Made by a program: the position numbers and the translations under genes. Below the pieces are notes generated by a model. The model did no database searches, was not told the DNA's origin, and saw nothing but the letters and a program-made list of their open reading frames with translations. Below, in pieces: positions 32,549 through 41,858 of a stretch of 64,000 nt of DNA (its first letter is position 1; each line of letters starts with the position of its first letter). Source of the DNA: Semisulcospira habei. Taxonomy: Eukaryota > Mollusca > Gastropoda > Semisulcospiridae. The stretch lies in the NCBI GenBank assembly GCA_036245525.1, contig BTPG01000004.1:162436574-162500573 (forward strand), read 5' to 3'.

Positions 32549-32966
32549 TTTTTCTAGCAATATAAACTCCTGTAAAATATACTAATGTCATTCCTACTAA
32601 AACAAATATTATTTCTCCATTTTTTTGTTCTTGGCTTGGTTGGTAATAGTCACTAAGTTTTGGTTGTGGAATAGACATGTCTTCACCAGTAACAAGATAG
32701 TATTCTTTGATCGCGTCATCAACATTTGAAAATGTATGCTGTGCATGACCCTCAAGTTTTAGTTTTTCATTAATAAAATCAAGTTTCTCAATTCTTTGCT
32801 TCTCATAATCTTGTTGAGCTTGAGCTAGTTTTTCAGATGCCTCATTGTGTCGCTTCATTTCTTCTGCTGATTCTTCTTTACTAACTTTTGAAAAGAAATA
32901 GTTTGATCCACTAAAAGCTAATGCGTTAATAACTGCACCGCCAATCATAACAGCTATAGTTGCCAT
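32535..32966 (-). CDS. Small Polinton protein with two terminal membrane segments, 143 aa
   Basis: It begins MATIAVMIGGAVINALAFSG, an N-terminal hydrophobic segment. A charged coiled-coil region follows (EEMKRHNEASEKLAQAQQDY at about 34-53), then EKLDFINEKL, a Pro-rich stretch and a C-terminal membrane helix IIFVLVGMTLVYFTGVYIA. A similar MATI...GGA...N start is familiar from Polintons of other invertebrates, without known function. The start context is AATAAAAATATGG. It overlaps the integrase start by 14 bp, so the two are probably co-expressed. Confidence 0.75.
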   Translation of the reverse strand: MATIAVMIGGAVINALAFSGSNYFFSKVSKEESAEEMKRHNEASEKLAQAQQDYEKQRIEKLDFINEKLKLEGHAQHTFSNVDDAIKEYYLVTGEDMSIPQPKLSDYYQPSQEQKNGEIIFVLVGMTLVYFTGVYIARKNGRR

Positions 32967-32974
32967 ATTTTTAT

Positions 32975-33205
32975 TTACATAGAAATATTTTCTGGAATAA
33001 TTCCTTGCTTGACTAGAAAATCTTTTGTTGCAATCGATGCTGTTATAACAACTACTAGTTTAGCACTGTCTTCGAAGTCTAATTTACTAAGGTCTGCTGA
33101 TTTCATTTTGAGTAGACTTTTTCCCAGCATAGAATATGCTACTGCTAGTCCACTTATTACTGCAGAGTGATAGACAAGGTTCATTAAGTTCTTTGTGTCG
33201 CTCAT
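32975..33205 (-). CDS. Small Polinton membrane protein, 76 aa
   Basis: The product starts MSDTKNLMNLVYHSAVISG and has a hydrophobic segment at about residues 13-30 (HSAVISGLAVAYSMLGKSLL). A second apolar stretch, LVVVITASIATKDFLV, lies near 50-65, and the end is QGIIPENI. I recall closely similar 70-80-residue proteins with TASxATKDxL and IIPENI endings in other animal Polintons, which supports a real gene. Function unknown; the hairpin-like topology suggests a membrane or virion-envelope component. It lies 8 bp from the next gene. Confidence 0.75.
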   Translation of the reverse strand: MSDTKNLMNLVYHSAVISGLAVAYSMLGKSLLKMKSADLSKLDFEDSAKLVVVITASIATKDFLVKQGIIPENISM

Positions 33206-33241
33206 TTTCTTATACCATAAAAATTAAAATAATAAATTTAT

Positions 33242-33637
33242 TTACTGCATGTAAAATGGGTCCAAAGGTTTTGGAACTGCTGGTAATGTGGAGACTTCTT
33301 CTTTTGTTTTTGGAGTGTTTGATTTTTTGGACACTGTTCGAGTGTTTGGTTTGTATTTTTTATATAATTGGTAACCTACGTAACCAAATCCGACAACAAA
33401 TCCAGCAACTATATATTTTGTAGTTGGTTTTTTCTCACTTTTGGGTGGTTGTGTTGGTTCTGGTGGAAGTGGTGATGGTGTGTTAGTCTTTTCTGTTAAT
33501 GCTTGAAGCTGTAATTTCTTTTGTCTGTTATATTCAGCTAATCTTTTTCCAGCCTCTATTCTACCTGGGCTTTTAGTCTTAGTCACTGTTTGAACCTGTG
33601 TCAAGACATGGCTCTGTTGTGGAGTCGTCTCGTCCAT
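33242..33637 (-). CDS. Single-pass membrane protein of the Polinton, 131 aa
   Basis: The N-terminal half is basic and helical, with RIEAGKRLAEYNRQKKLQLQ at about residues 26-45. A Pro-rich linker (SPLPPEPTQPPKSEKK) precedes one membrane helix, YIVAGFVVGFGYVGYQLY at about 75-92, and a Lys/Thr-rich tail. GKRLAEYNRxKK is a pattern I associate with accessory genes of other Polintons. Its start overlaps the upstream 171-aa gene by 59 bp in a different frame, an unusually long overlap. Function unknown. Confidence 0.7.
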   Translation of the reverse strand: MDETTPQQSHVLTQVQTVTKTKSPGRIEAGKRLAEYNRQKKLQLQALTEKTNTPSPLPPEPTQPPKSEKKPTTKYIVAGFVVGFGYVGYQLYKKYKPNTRTVSKKSNTPKTKEEVSTLPAVPKPLDPFYMQ

Positions 33638-34094
33638 TTTCTTCTAATTTAAAATTTATTTTAGAAAAATCAATATGACTACTAGTAACAAGTAAGGTTA
33701 CAGCAGGCGCAAGATAATTCCCAAACTTGTAAAACATAAGGCATGCTAATTTGCCTATTGAACTTGAAACTATGGGGTTGCTTTCAAGGTCGTGTGAAAG
33801 GTTGTCACTATCAACAGGTAGGAAGTGACTCACTGCTTTTGTGTATAGGCATACAAGAGAACGGCTTAAATCACGAGTCATTAGTGAAGCGATGTGATTT
33901 TCATATTTCAAATAAAGCTTGATTAGCTCATCAGCAGTAAGGGATTCTATGTCTTCTGTCATGTATTGTTTACCGAGAAAAGCTTTTGATTTTCCAGAAA
34001 CAACAACAGAGATAAGCCTTTGTTTTTTAGAGTCTAAGTCTTTGTTCTCTACAGCACAGATATCACTTAGAAGTAGCAATTCGTCTTGATTCAT
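33579..34094 (-). CDS. Uncharacterised Polinton protein, 171 aa
   Basis: The start is ATG 34094 in ACATTATAAAATGAATC. It is the outermost gene at the right end, beginning 20 bp inside the TIR. The product starts MNQDELLLLSDICAVENKDL and is mostly helical by composition. It has an apolar region near residues 118-145 (IGKLACLMFYKFGNYLAPAV) and an acidic tail. I do not recognise a family. It leads the leftward run of five overlapping or closely spaced genes ending in the integrase, so a promoter may lie in or next to the TIR. Confidence 0.65.
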   Translation of the reverse strand: MNQDELLLLSDICAVENKDLDSKKQRLISVVVSGKSKAFLGKQYMTEDIESLTADELIKLYLKYENHIASLMTRDLSRSLVCLYTKAVSHFLPVDSDNLSHDLESNPIVSSSIGKLACLMFYKFGNYLAPAVTLLVTSSHIDFSKINFKLEENGRDDSTTEPCLDTGSNSD

Positions 34095-34113
34095 TTTATA
34101 ATGTAATATAATA

Positions 34114-34360
34114 ATTTTGTTTAAAGAAGTTAATGTCAGCATTAATTATTTAGGGGGGATGGGGGATCTGGCTTAATGATCGTGGGTTGGCAGATGATGA
34201 AAAATCGTTGCTTGAATGATTTCTGGAGTGGAACTAAAATGGCTAGGTAATAAAGGTATTGGTGGTAATTGGTCGAGTGGGTTTGTCTAAATACGGAGAG
34301 GATCAAATAAATGTATTGATTATTGATTAGGTGGGTTTCAACTGTCTACTTATCTATCTC
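34114..34360. repeat. Polinton right terminal inverted repeat
   Basis: Reverse complement of 18246-18494, ending TACTTATCTATCTC at the element boundary. The near identity of the two TIRs contrasts with the strong divergence of the internal third copy. Confidence 0.95.
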
Positions 34361-34366
34361 TAGTCG
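34361..34366. repeat. Polinton target-site duplication, right (TAGTCG)
   Basis: Repeats 18240-18245 exactly. After it the host repeat continues with CTGTCACTCACACACA, as in the unoccupied copies read on the other strand. Confidence 0.9.
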
Positions 34367-34372
34367 CTGTCA

Positions 34373-34451
<79 letters not shown>

Positions 34452-34635
34452 CGCTATGGCGCCCAAAAGACGTTCTCTAGCAAGGTTTGCGTAGCTAGAC
34501 GTGACGTCATTTTTATCTTGTTACTTCTTTGCCAGAATTACTGCCCCGCACGCCAAACACATCATGTGCATGCTCTGGAATGCGCTCCGACCAGCCCCAT
34601 TTCAAAGCCTACTGTATTTTCAATATGGTAGACAA
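34367..34635 (-). repeat. Unclassified ~2-kb interspersed repeat, copy A right part, with (CA)n
   Basis: A (CA)n tract at 34374-34449 is followed by GGCGCTATGGCGCCCAAAAG and AGACGTGACGTCATTTTTAT, which is the reverse complement of the outer end of copies B (41064-41240) and C (47065-47220). It completes the repeat interrupted by the Polinton. Confidence 0.8.
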
Positions 34636-34774
34636 AAATCACCTGTACGTTTGCCTTTATGGATAAAACTCCTCTGTCTGTTATCTGACCGTACATCAGC
34701 CTGTCTGTCTTTCTCGTGTATGGAACAGACTCTTAAAACAAACTCTTAAAATTTAAGCTTGCTTTTCCTGTTCC

Positions 34775-34776
34775 AG
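34775..34776 (+). other. Predicted splice acceptor before the receptor exon
   Basis: A pyrimidine-rich run GCTTTTCCTGTTCCAG ends in AG at 34775-34776, 160 bp upstream of the receptor start codon. A very short upstream frame (ATG ACT GAC CTG TAG) follows at 34789. If used, the exon would begin at 34777 with a 5' UTR interrupted upstream by an intron. Confidence 0.4.
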
Positions 34777-34936
34777 GAGACAGTGAAGATGACTGACCTG
34801 TAGACATCATCCGCTTGTTTCCTGAGGTGACTCAGCACCCGTATAACACACAGTGAAGCGTTACAGGGGAGAAAAGGACACAGCACCCAGCCAGTACACT
34901 TGTCTCTCGTCTCACCCACATCCTTCAGCTATCAAC

Positions 34937-35710
34937 ATGGCGGAAGTGGAGGCTGCGCTGGAACACAGCACCATCATCATAGACAACGATACACGGCATC
35001 CTGGTCCCGACATGAACGAGACGAGCGAGAACCCATACGAGGTGCCGCGCGGTCTGATCGGGCTGTTGGCGGTGCTGTACGGCTCCATCAGCCTGCTGGC
35101 CGTGCTGGGCAACGCCCTCGTCATTCTAATCATCGTCCGCAACCGCCGCATGCACACTGTCACTAACATCTTCATCGCTAATCTGGCTGTGGCGGACGTC
35201 ATCATCGGCATGTTCTCCATCCCTTTCCAGTTTCAGGCGGCACTACTACAGCGCTGGGTGCTGGCCGACTTCATGTGCTCGTTGGCGCCCATGGTGCAGG
35301 TGATATCCGTCAACGTGTCTATCTTCACGCTGACCGTCATCGCCATGGACCGCTACATCGCCGTACTGCATCCCTTCCGCGCCGGGTGTTCGCAGCGCTG
35401 GGCAGCCATCATCATCAGCGTGACGTGGGTGCTGGCTATCGGACTGTCTCTGCCCTATGCCATGTATTACTGGGTGGATGTGCAGGAGGACGGGACAGGC
35501 GAGGTCAAACCCTGGTGCAGTCTGCACGAGCCGCCGGGACTAGTGAGCTTCTTCGTGTACTACCAGTGTTTCCTGATTGCGCTGCAGTATCTCTTCCCAC
35601 TCCTCGTCATCTCGTTCTGCTACTGCCGCATCGCCTGGCACATCTGGGGATCACGCCGGCCCGGCGCTAACCTCAATACTGAGGACGTCAGGGGACGTAA
35701 CAAACGGAAG
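34937..35710 (+). CDS. Lkr: Leucokinin/lymnokinin-type neuropeptide receptor, first coding exon (TM1-TM5)
   Basis: The start is ATG 34937 in ATCAACATGGCGG, and 258 codons follow to a phase-0 donor (AAG|GTAATC) at 35710/35711. It is a class A GPCR. An N-glycosylation site lies at N27. TM1 carries the GN motif (LLAVLGNALVILIIV), TM2 has NLAVADVIIGMF, the TM3 region has C114, and DRY is at 138-140. An ECL2 cysteine at 194 would pair with C114, and TM5 ends near residue 232. The block SIPFQFQAALLQRW after TM2 is a strong match to leucokinin receptors of insects and the lymnokinin receptor of snails. TM6 and TM7 are not encoded in the rest of the window, so further exons lie beyond. The codons are GC-rich, unlike the neighbouring Polinton genes. 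Confidence 0.85.
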
Positions 35711-35711
35711 G

Positions 35712-35786
<75 letters not shown>
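35711..35786. repeat. (TC)n tract starting at the splice donor
   Basis: About 35 TC repeats begin within six bases of the receptor's donor site (GTAATCTCTC...). The polypyrimidine tract is on the transcript strand. Confidence 0.95.
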
Positions 35787-35788
<2 letters not shown>

Positions 35789-36220
35789 AAGTTTTAACTT
35801 TACTCTTTCAGTTTTTAGTTAAAATCTTAGAGTTATTATTCTTTCATGATGTATGATCACTTTTAAGTTTATCTAAATTAATGTAGGCGCGCGCGCGCGC
35901 GTGTGTGTGTGTGGGGTGGGGGTGCGGGGGCGGGGTGGGGTGGGGGTGAGGGGGTGCGTGTGCGTGATTGTAACGCACCATTCGAGTAACAGACATCATG
36001 TGTTACCCTTGTGCTGCCTTACATCTGACTGAATCTGTGTCTGTGTGCCTTTAATTTTATTATTATTATTATTACTATTTTAAATTTAATTGTATTTGTC
36101 TTGTTACCTTTTCTGATGTTATTTTTAAAATACTATTAAGGACAGACGTGTAAAAATGCCTGCGTGCCGACTTACAAAATAAAGTTTCAGTTCAGTTCAG
36201 TTCAGTTTTCTCAGTTCAGT

Positions 36221-36436
<216 letters not shown>

Positions 36437-36589
36437 CATACAGTAGAAAACGTTGAAAACGTTGGCTTGCCTCATAATGACGTGTTGCAGCTGAATGTAT
36501 TGAACATTTATATATCATGAGATTGCATCACAATACAAACTGGCTTACAATAATTAGTATCAACACATACCAGGATCACATAAACAACA

Positions 36590-36735
36590 GCAACACTCAT
36601 TGATCGCATTTTCACCAACCGGGCCCCTTGGTGAATCCAGTGTTAGTGTTCCTGACCTCGACATCAGTGATCACTATCCAGCTGTCTGTTCCTGGTCTAC
36701 AAAATTGCCAGCGCAGCGTCAGAACGGACACATAG
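36590..36735 (+). mobile_element. Small LINE endonuclease-domain fragment
   Basis: Degenerate translation gives LIDRIFTNRAPW followed by a shifted ISDHYPAVCSW-like block, the C-terminal end of an APE endonuclease in jockey/CR1-group LINEs. It is too short and damaged to classify further. Confidence 0.5.
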
Positions 36736-37084
36736 CTATAGCTTAGCGCTCTGTACAAATGTTTGATTAGTCGGCCTTTGTATCAGACCGTAACCAAACA
36801 ATATTTAATGTTGAGCATAGTGAAACTGACCCTGGGAAGCCTTTGGCTGTTTGGTATGAATTATGGTGTGTGCTTAACAAACACGTCCCCTAACAGCAAA
36901 AGCGGGTACAAATCCACACGTTACCGCCCTGGCTAACGCAAAATGCAATCCAAACCAGGAAACATACAGATACACAAAGCAACGAAACCGCGTCAGGTCT
37001 ATGGTAGAAGTCTCTATTTTAACGTGTGATTAAGAAAGACAGAGACAGGTAGGTAAGCTAACTAGAGCACTATAACAATAATGT

Positions 37085-37136
37085 CTGTGTACGTGTGGAA
37101 TGTAGGTATGCTGACTGGAGCACTAAATCAATAATG

Positions 37137-37170
<34 letters not shown>

Positions 37171-38205
37171 GATTGTAGTTGTGTTGTTTTGTGAGAGCGT
37201 GCGTGCATAAATCGTAGGTAACGATCCGACGTTTTATTTGAGCTATCATATTTACGAATCACTTACCTTTTCAGAGAATTTCATTTTCGTTTACGAATAG
37301 TGCGGTGTTGATTATCTGTTGCCGCACGGAGTTGAGTCAGGAAGGGTCTAGAAGCCGCTCGGATATTCATTTGTTTACTGCGCGCGTGTCGCTTGGCTTT
37401 CGGTGCTGTTGCAGTGTTCGCGTGTTTACCAGTTAGAGCGTGCAAGGTCGTGACCTGTCTGGCCTACTTTTGTGTGACGTCATGGCGCGCCGGAGATTTT
37501 CCTAACATAGATGTTGAATAGTAGCCAGACGTTTACAGAATATTCAAGTGTGAATGTACCTTTGAGTTTTAGATACGTACTGTGTTTTGATTGGCTGTGT
37601 TGTACGATTTTGATTGATTTTTCTAGAAAACATACCACTATAAAAGAGTCGTGCTAGGAAGCACCCGGGTACATTGTTCAGTTGTAAAATTGCGATGTAA
37701 CAGCGCCGGTACATTGTTCAGTTGTATAATTGCAGTGTATTGACATTGCGAGAGAGTACGCAAGTGCTTCATTGTCAGTGACGGAGTTATGCAGTGTATG
37801 GTGATGTACATTGTATGAGAGACGCATTTTGTCAAAGTGTGGACATTTTGCAGAGAAGATAGTGTTGGTGCATTTGTGAACAGCATTTCGTGGAGATCGC
37901 ATCGCTGTAATAAAATATTGTTGGAACTGTTTCTCAAGTATTGTCTACATCCTTAAGCCACGGTTGACGGATTGCAGCTGAATGAGGTTTATTTAAAAGA
38001 ACTCTACGTGTGTGCACTTGGTGTAGTTATCATACTACGACCACGATTCTACCACGTAACAGTGTGGAATGTAGGTAAGCTGACTGGAGCACTAAATCAA
38101 TAATGACTGTGTACGTGTGGAATGTAGGTAAGCTGACTGGAGCACTAAATCAATAATGACTGTGTAGGTGTGGAATGTAGGTAAGCTGACTGGATCACTA
38201 AAACA
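37085..38205. repeat. ~50-bp minisatellite interrupted by an LTR
   Basis: The unit contains GTGTGGAATGTAGGTAAGCT and TGGAGCACTAAATCAATAAT. One unit lies at about 37092-37140 and three more at about 38062-38205. The solo LTR lies between them. Confidence 0.8.
37165..38061 (+). mobile_element. Solo LTR of an LTR retrotransposon, 897 bp, with GTGTG target duplication
   Basis: It begins TGTTACGATTG and ends CCACGTAACA, giving the TG...CA ends and short inverted termini of an LTR. GTGTG flanks both sides (37160-37164 and 38062-38066). A TATA box (CTATAAAAGAG) lies at about 37640, and AATAAAATATTG near 37910 could be the polyadenylation signal, so the R region lies between them. No internal retroviral genes are present. 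A second diverged copy starts at 48010. Ty3/Gypsy membership is likely from the terminal sequence but unproven. Confidence 0.85.
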
Positions 38206-38436
38206 AATAATCGTGACTTGACAGGATTAGCCCTAAAAGCCTCAAACACAGTAGAACCTTTAAAATATATTTAACAACAACAATAACAACAACAACAAAA
38301 CAACAACAGCTTTCTACTTCGCTTATAACAAGGTCGGATATAACAAAAGTCGGATATAACAACACGTTTTCAGCGGTCCTAACGGCACGCGCTAACTGTA
38401 TTGTATTATTGTTATTGTTATTATTATTATTATTAT

Positions 38437-38468
<32 letters not shown>

Positions 38469-38789
38469 CCTTATGTTCATAATGTGTTATACATTCAACA
38501 AAACATTTTTCCATTTCAATTTAAGCAAGTTATCTTTAACCTTTAATCAAAAGACCTAAGGGATGTTAATCACGACGGACCCATTTCAGCCTGTCCAAAA
38601 CTCTCACGTACACAAATACCTTTACCAGCATTTGGAAAACCACAGTCTTCTACACATATTATAGTCCGGCTTTCGCAACCCTATTGCGAAAATACCACAT
38701 CACTGCCTCTTGGGGGTCACTACAGATGATCAGCTTAAATGTCAAATGCATATAAGCACTATGTGTTAAAGGGTCTCCACTTGGAGTCT

Positions 38790-39150
38790 GTATGTCTTGC
38801 CAAAACTGAAAACTACTACTGACAAAAATGCGCGTCTTCTTTTCTACAATGCTCGTATCAAGTCGCACATAGACTATGCATCTACAGTCAAGTCAAGTCC
38901 AAAAACTATTTATCCCAGGAAGAGGCAATTCCAGTTTGGACAGCGTGGGATGCTTCTAGGGATGTATAACTAAAGAGGCTGAACTTGCTACCTAAGCTAG
39001 CTAGTAAGTTTACATTTCATGAACCTGAACTCACAATTGACCAAAAGTTCAATACCGTGAAAATACTTCCTCTAAACCATTACTCTCTGTTTAATAAAGG
39101 TGTATTGATGTGCAAACTTTATAAGAATCATATCCTGTATATCTGAGTTC
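38790..39150 (+). mobile_element. LINE RT C-terminal fragment
   Basis: Translation in shifting frames gives LPKLKTTTDKNARLLFYNAR, IKSHIDYASTV and FNKGVLMCKLYKNHILYI, the thumb and C-terminal region of the same LINE group as 12165-14670. It is short and degenerate. Confidence 0.55.
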
Positions 39151-39372
39151 TCTTTACTCCGAACGATCATCTATAACTTTAATTGATCTATGGCTTACAG
39201 TCAATTACGTTACTTCGTTAGATATCGGCTGGACAACAAACACACATGGTGAATCCAATATACCCCACCCCAACCCCGCCACCAAGAACATTTTAACATT
39301 AAAATTGCAATAGGTACACACAATGTAACTTTTTGGCCTGATCATAACAGGGACCAAAAGGAAAGAAGAGCG

Positions 39373-39373
39373 A

Positions 39374-39463
<90 letters not shown>
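39373..39463. repeat. (GA)n microsatellite
   Basis: GA repeat with one ATGA interruption near the left end. Confidence 0.95.
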
Positions 39464-39467
<4 letters not shown>

Positions 39468-39532
39468 AATGAAATTAGGGGACAAAAATCATGCATTACA
39501 CCGGCACCGCTGTTCTTATACACAATCCCGCC

Positions 39533-39745
39533 TTAACTCATTAAGCCCCAACGCCAATACGGCAAGAGATAGATCGACCATGATAATTCAAGGGTAGTGA
39601 CAAATTAGCGTGGCGCCTAATGGCGCCAAGCTAATATGGCACTACCCTTGAATTATCATGCTCGATCTATCTCCTGCAACTGGTACATAGTTGTTAGGTT
39701 ACACCTCCAAAATGAAATGCGGCCGTGAAGTAATATAACCACTAA
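39533..39745. repeat. P1 palindromic MITE, copy b (best palindrome)
   Basis: Starts TTAACTCATTAAGCCCC. The central palindrome runs from about 39566 to 39674, with CATGATAATTCAAGGGTAGT pairing with ACTACCCTTGAATTATCATG and GGCGCC at the centre on both sides of TAAT. The right end is less well preserved. Confidence 0.75.
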
Positions 39746-39812
39746 ACATAGTCTCACGTATATGTCAACTATCAGATAAGGTGTACGCTCTTAGCTCGCA
39801 GCTTATTCCAGT

Positions 39813-39918
<106 letters not shown>

Positions 39919-40082
39919 ATTCAGACGTATAATGAACGATTCACTATTTAATGAGTTTTCGTATAATGATGGTATTTTCTGTAACAAGGCAGCGTTCGTT
40001 ACCTTTCTTTTCTAACGCACTGATTGATTCAAGAATGGGGTCTTTCAGGTGCAATTTATACGGGCGGGCGGGCGCCCGCGTG

Positions 40083-40087
40083 TGTGT

Positions 40088-40136
<49 letters not shown>
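40083..40136. repeat. (GT)n microsatellite
   Basis: GT repeat preceded by a GC-rich GGGCGGGCGGGCGCCC stretch. Confidence 0.95.
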
Positions 40137-40139
<3 letters not shown>

Positions 40140-40714
40140 TGTGATTTTCATGTGACGTGTATGTCAAGATTCATGGTATAGACTAGTCTTGTGACAGACA
40201 GCGCCTCTTTGAAGTCCATAAATGTTTCAATCTCTCGTCAAGCTTCTCTGCTTCGCCAAGAGACCTCTGTTCACATGAGAGCGCTGCTGTAGTGGCCCAT
40301 TTGTATCTGCCTCTCTTGCTGATCAAAATCGACTCCAGCTGTTCCTCATACTGAGGCTGCTAGTTGCATAAGCGTACTTCGTACTGTCTACTTCGTCCGA
40401 TACCTGTTCGATTTCCAAGCAGCACGCCGCTGACAGGTTCCTCTCTGCTACAAGCAAAACATCTTACGCCATCGTGCACTTTGGGGCTGAATATTGTTTG
40501 ACTGATTGCTTTCCAAAATGTAGACTGTGCCCATAGATACAGAGGCCACAAAGGCACCCGTCGCTTTCGCATGTGTACGACCATCAATACTACACGGTTT
40601 CTTGTGCGCTCTTATAACGCGCGCGCGAGGGTTCACTGCAAAAAGCCATTCTGTACATCACCAATGCGCGCATGTAGGGCGTCTTTGAAATACCAGCAGT
40701 CACCTGACCACGCT

Positions 40715-40757
<43 letters not shown>

Positions 40758-41238
40758 ACAAAAAAAAAACCAACGTTGACCGTGCAATACTTTATTTTGC
40801 ATCGAATGTTCACAAACGACCGATACGCCACTCACTATACAGAACTATAATGATGCCAAAAGCCAGCATGTCCATTTTTGAGAAAATCGAGATTGTCATT
40901 GTATAACCATGAAAATCTCACTTTTCTGAAAAAAAAAAAATGCACAAACTGGCTTTTGCCATATGATGTGGAGTGAGGAAATAACCAACGAAGAAAGCAT
41001 GGCGCTTCAGAGAAACTAGAACAAAACACATGACTAAAAGCCCTTTTTGCCTACGGTATTTAATTTTTTAAAAATACGGTAGACTTTAAAATGGGGCTGG
41101 GTCGGGCGCATTCCGGAGCATGCACATTACGTTTTTGGCGTGCGGTGCAGGAATTCTGGCAAAGAAGTAACAAGATAAAAATAACGTCACGTCTAGCTAC
41201 GCAAACCTTGCTAGAGAACATCTTTTTGGCGCCAAACG

Positions 41239-41358
<120 letters not shown>

Positions 41359-41375
41359 TGTGTATGTGCCTATCT

Positions 41376-41784
41376 CTCAAACTTACTTCACACCTACACT
41401 CCTCCTCGCTCCCTCCGCTCCGCCTCCGACCCTCTCCGCCTCCACATCCCCCGCACCAAACTCACCACTTTCGGCCCGCGCTCCTTCTCAGTATACGGTC
41501 CATCCACCTGGAACACTCTCCCACTCTCTCTCCGTCAGAAACACTCGCTCTCCTCCTTCCAGTCCGCCCTCAAAACTCACCTTTTTCAACAGTTCTAGCA
41601 CTATACCACCACACTCCCCACCCTAAGCAGACTGTCGTAATGTATTTCACTATTTATGGTACGTGAGTCGTTGTCTAAAGCGTGCGCATGCGTGCGCGAG
41701 TTGTGAGTGCGCGCTTAGAGTTATAATTATTATAAGATAAGCGCATTATAAATACCGTAATTATTATTTATTATTATTATTATT

Positions 41785-41787
<3 letters not shown>
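41376..41787 (+). mobile_element. CR1-group LINE 3' end inserted in repeat copy B
   Basis: Encodes the last ~75 residues of an RT protein, with TPPRSLRSASDPLRLHIPRT, a frame-continuous RSFSVYGPSTWNTLPLSLRQ, and SALKTHLFQQF before the stop. The 3' UTR ends ATAAGCGCATTATAAATACC and an (ATT)n tail. It is the sense counterpart of the fragment at 1136-2094. Confidence 0.85.

Positions 41788-41858
<71 letters not shown>
41788..41858. repeat. (GT)n microsatellite
   Basis: GT repeat continuing the tract split by the CR1 fragment. A longer GT tract lies at 41241-41368. Confidence 0.95.

Larger units (their letters stand above)
18246..34360. mobile_element. Polinton/Maverick element, nearly complete, 16.1 kb
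   Basis: The element has ~248-bp TIRs, ends 5'-AG and TC-3', and a 6-bp target duplication, which are the hallmarks of Polintons. Its cargo includes the four most diagnostic genes: protein-primed DNA polymerase B, retroviral-type integrase, A32/FtsK-like ATPase and double-jelly-roll capsid protein. About eleven further genes accompany them, on both strands, with gaps usually under 60 bp from 20989 onward. Two genes have single-site reading-frame breaks, so this copy is defective in protein terms but structurally intact. It inserted into a ~2-kb repeat about 0.4 kb upstream of the neuropeptide receptor exon. The adenovirus-like protease common in the group was not found. Confidence 0.95.

Noticed and set aside
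34900..35670. Alternative frames across the receptor exon
   Set aside because: They are shadows of the GC-rich receptor frame, which alone carries GPCR motifs and a phase-consistent donor.
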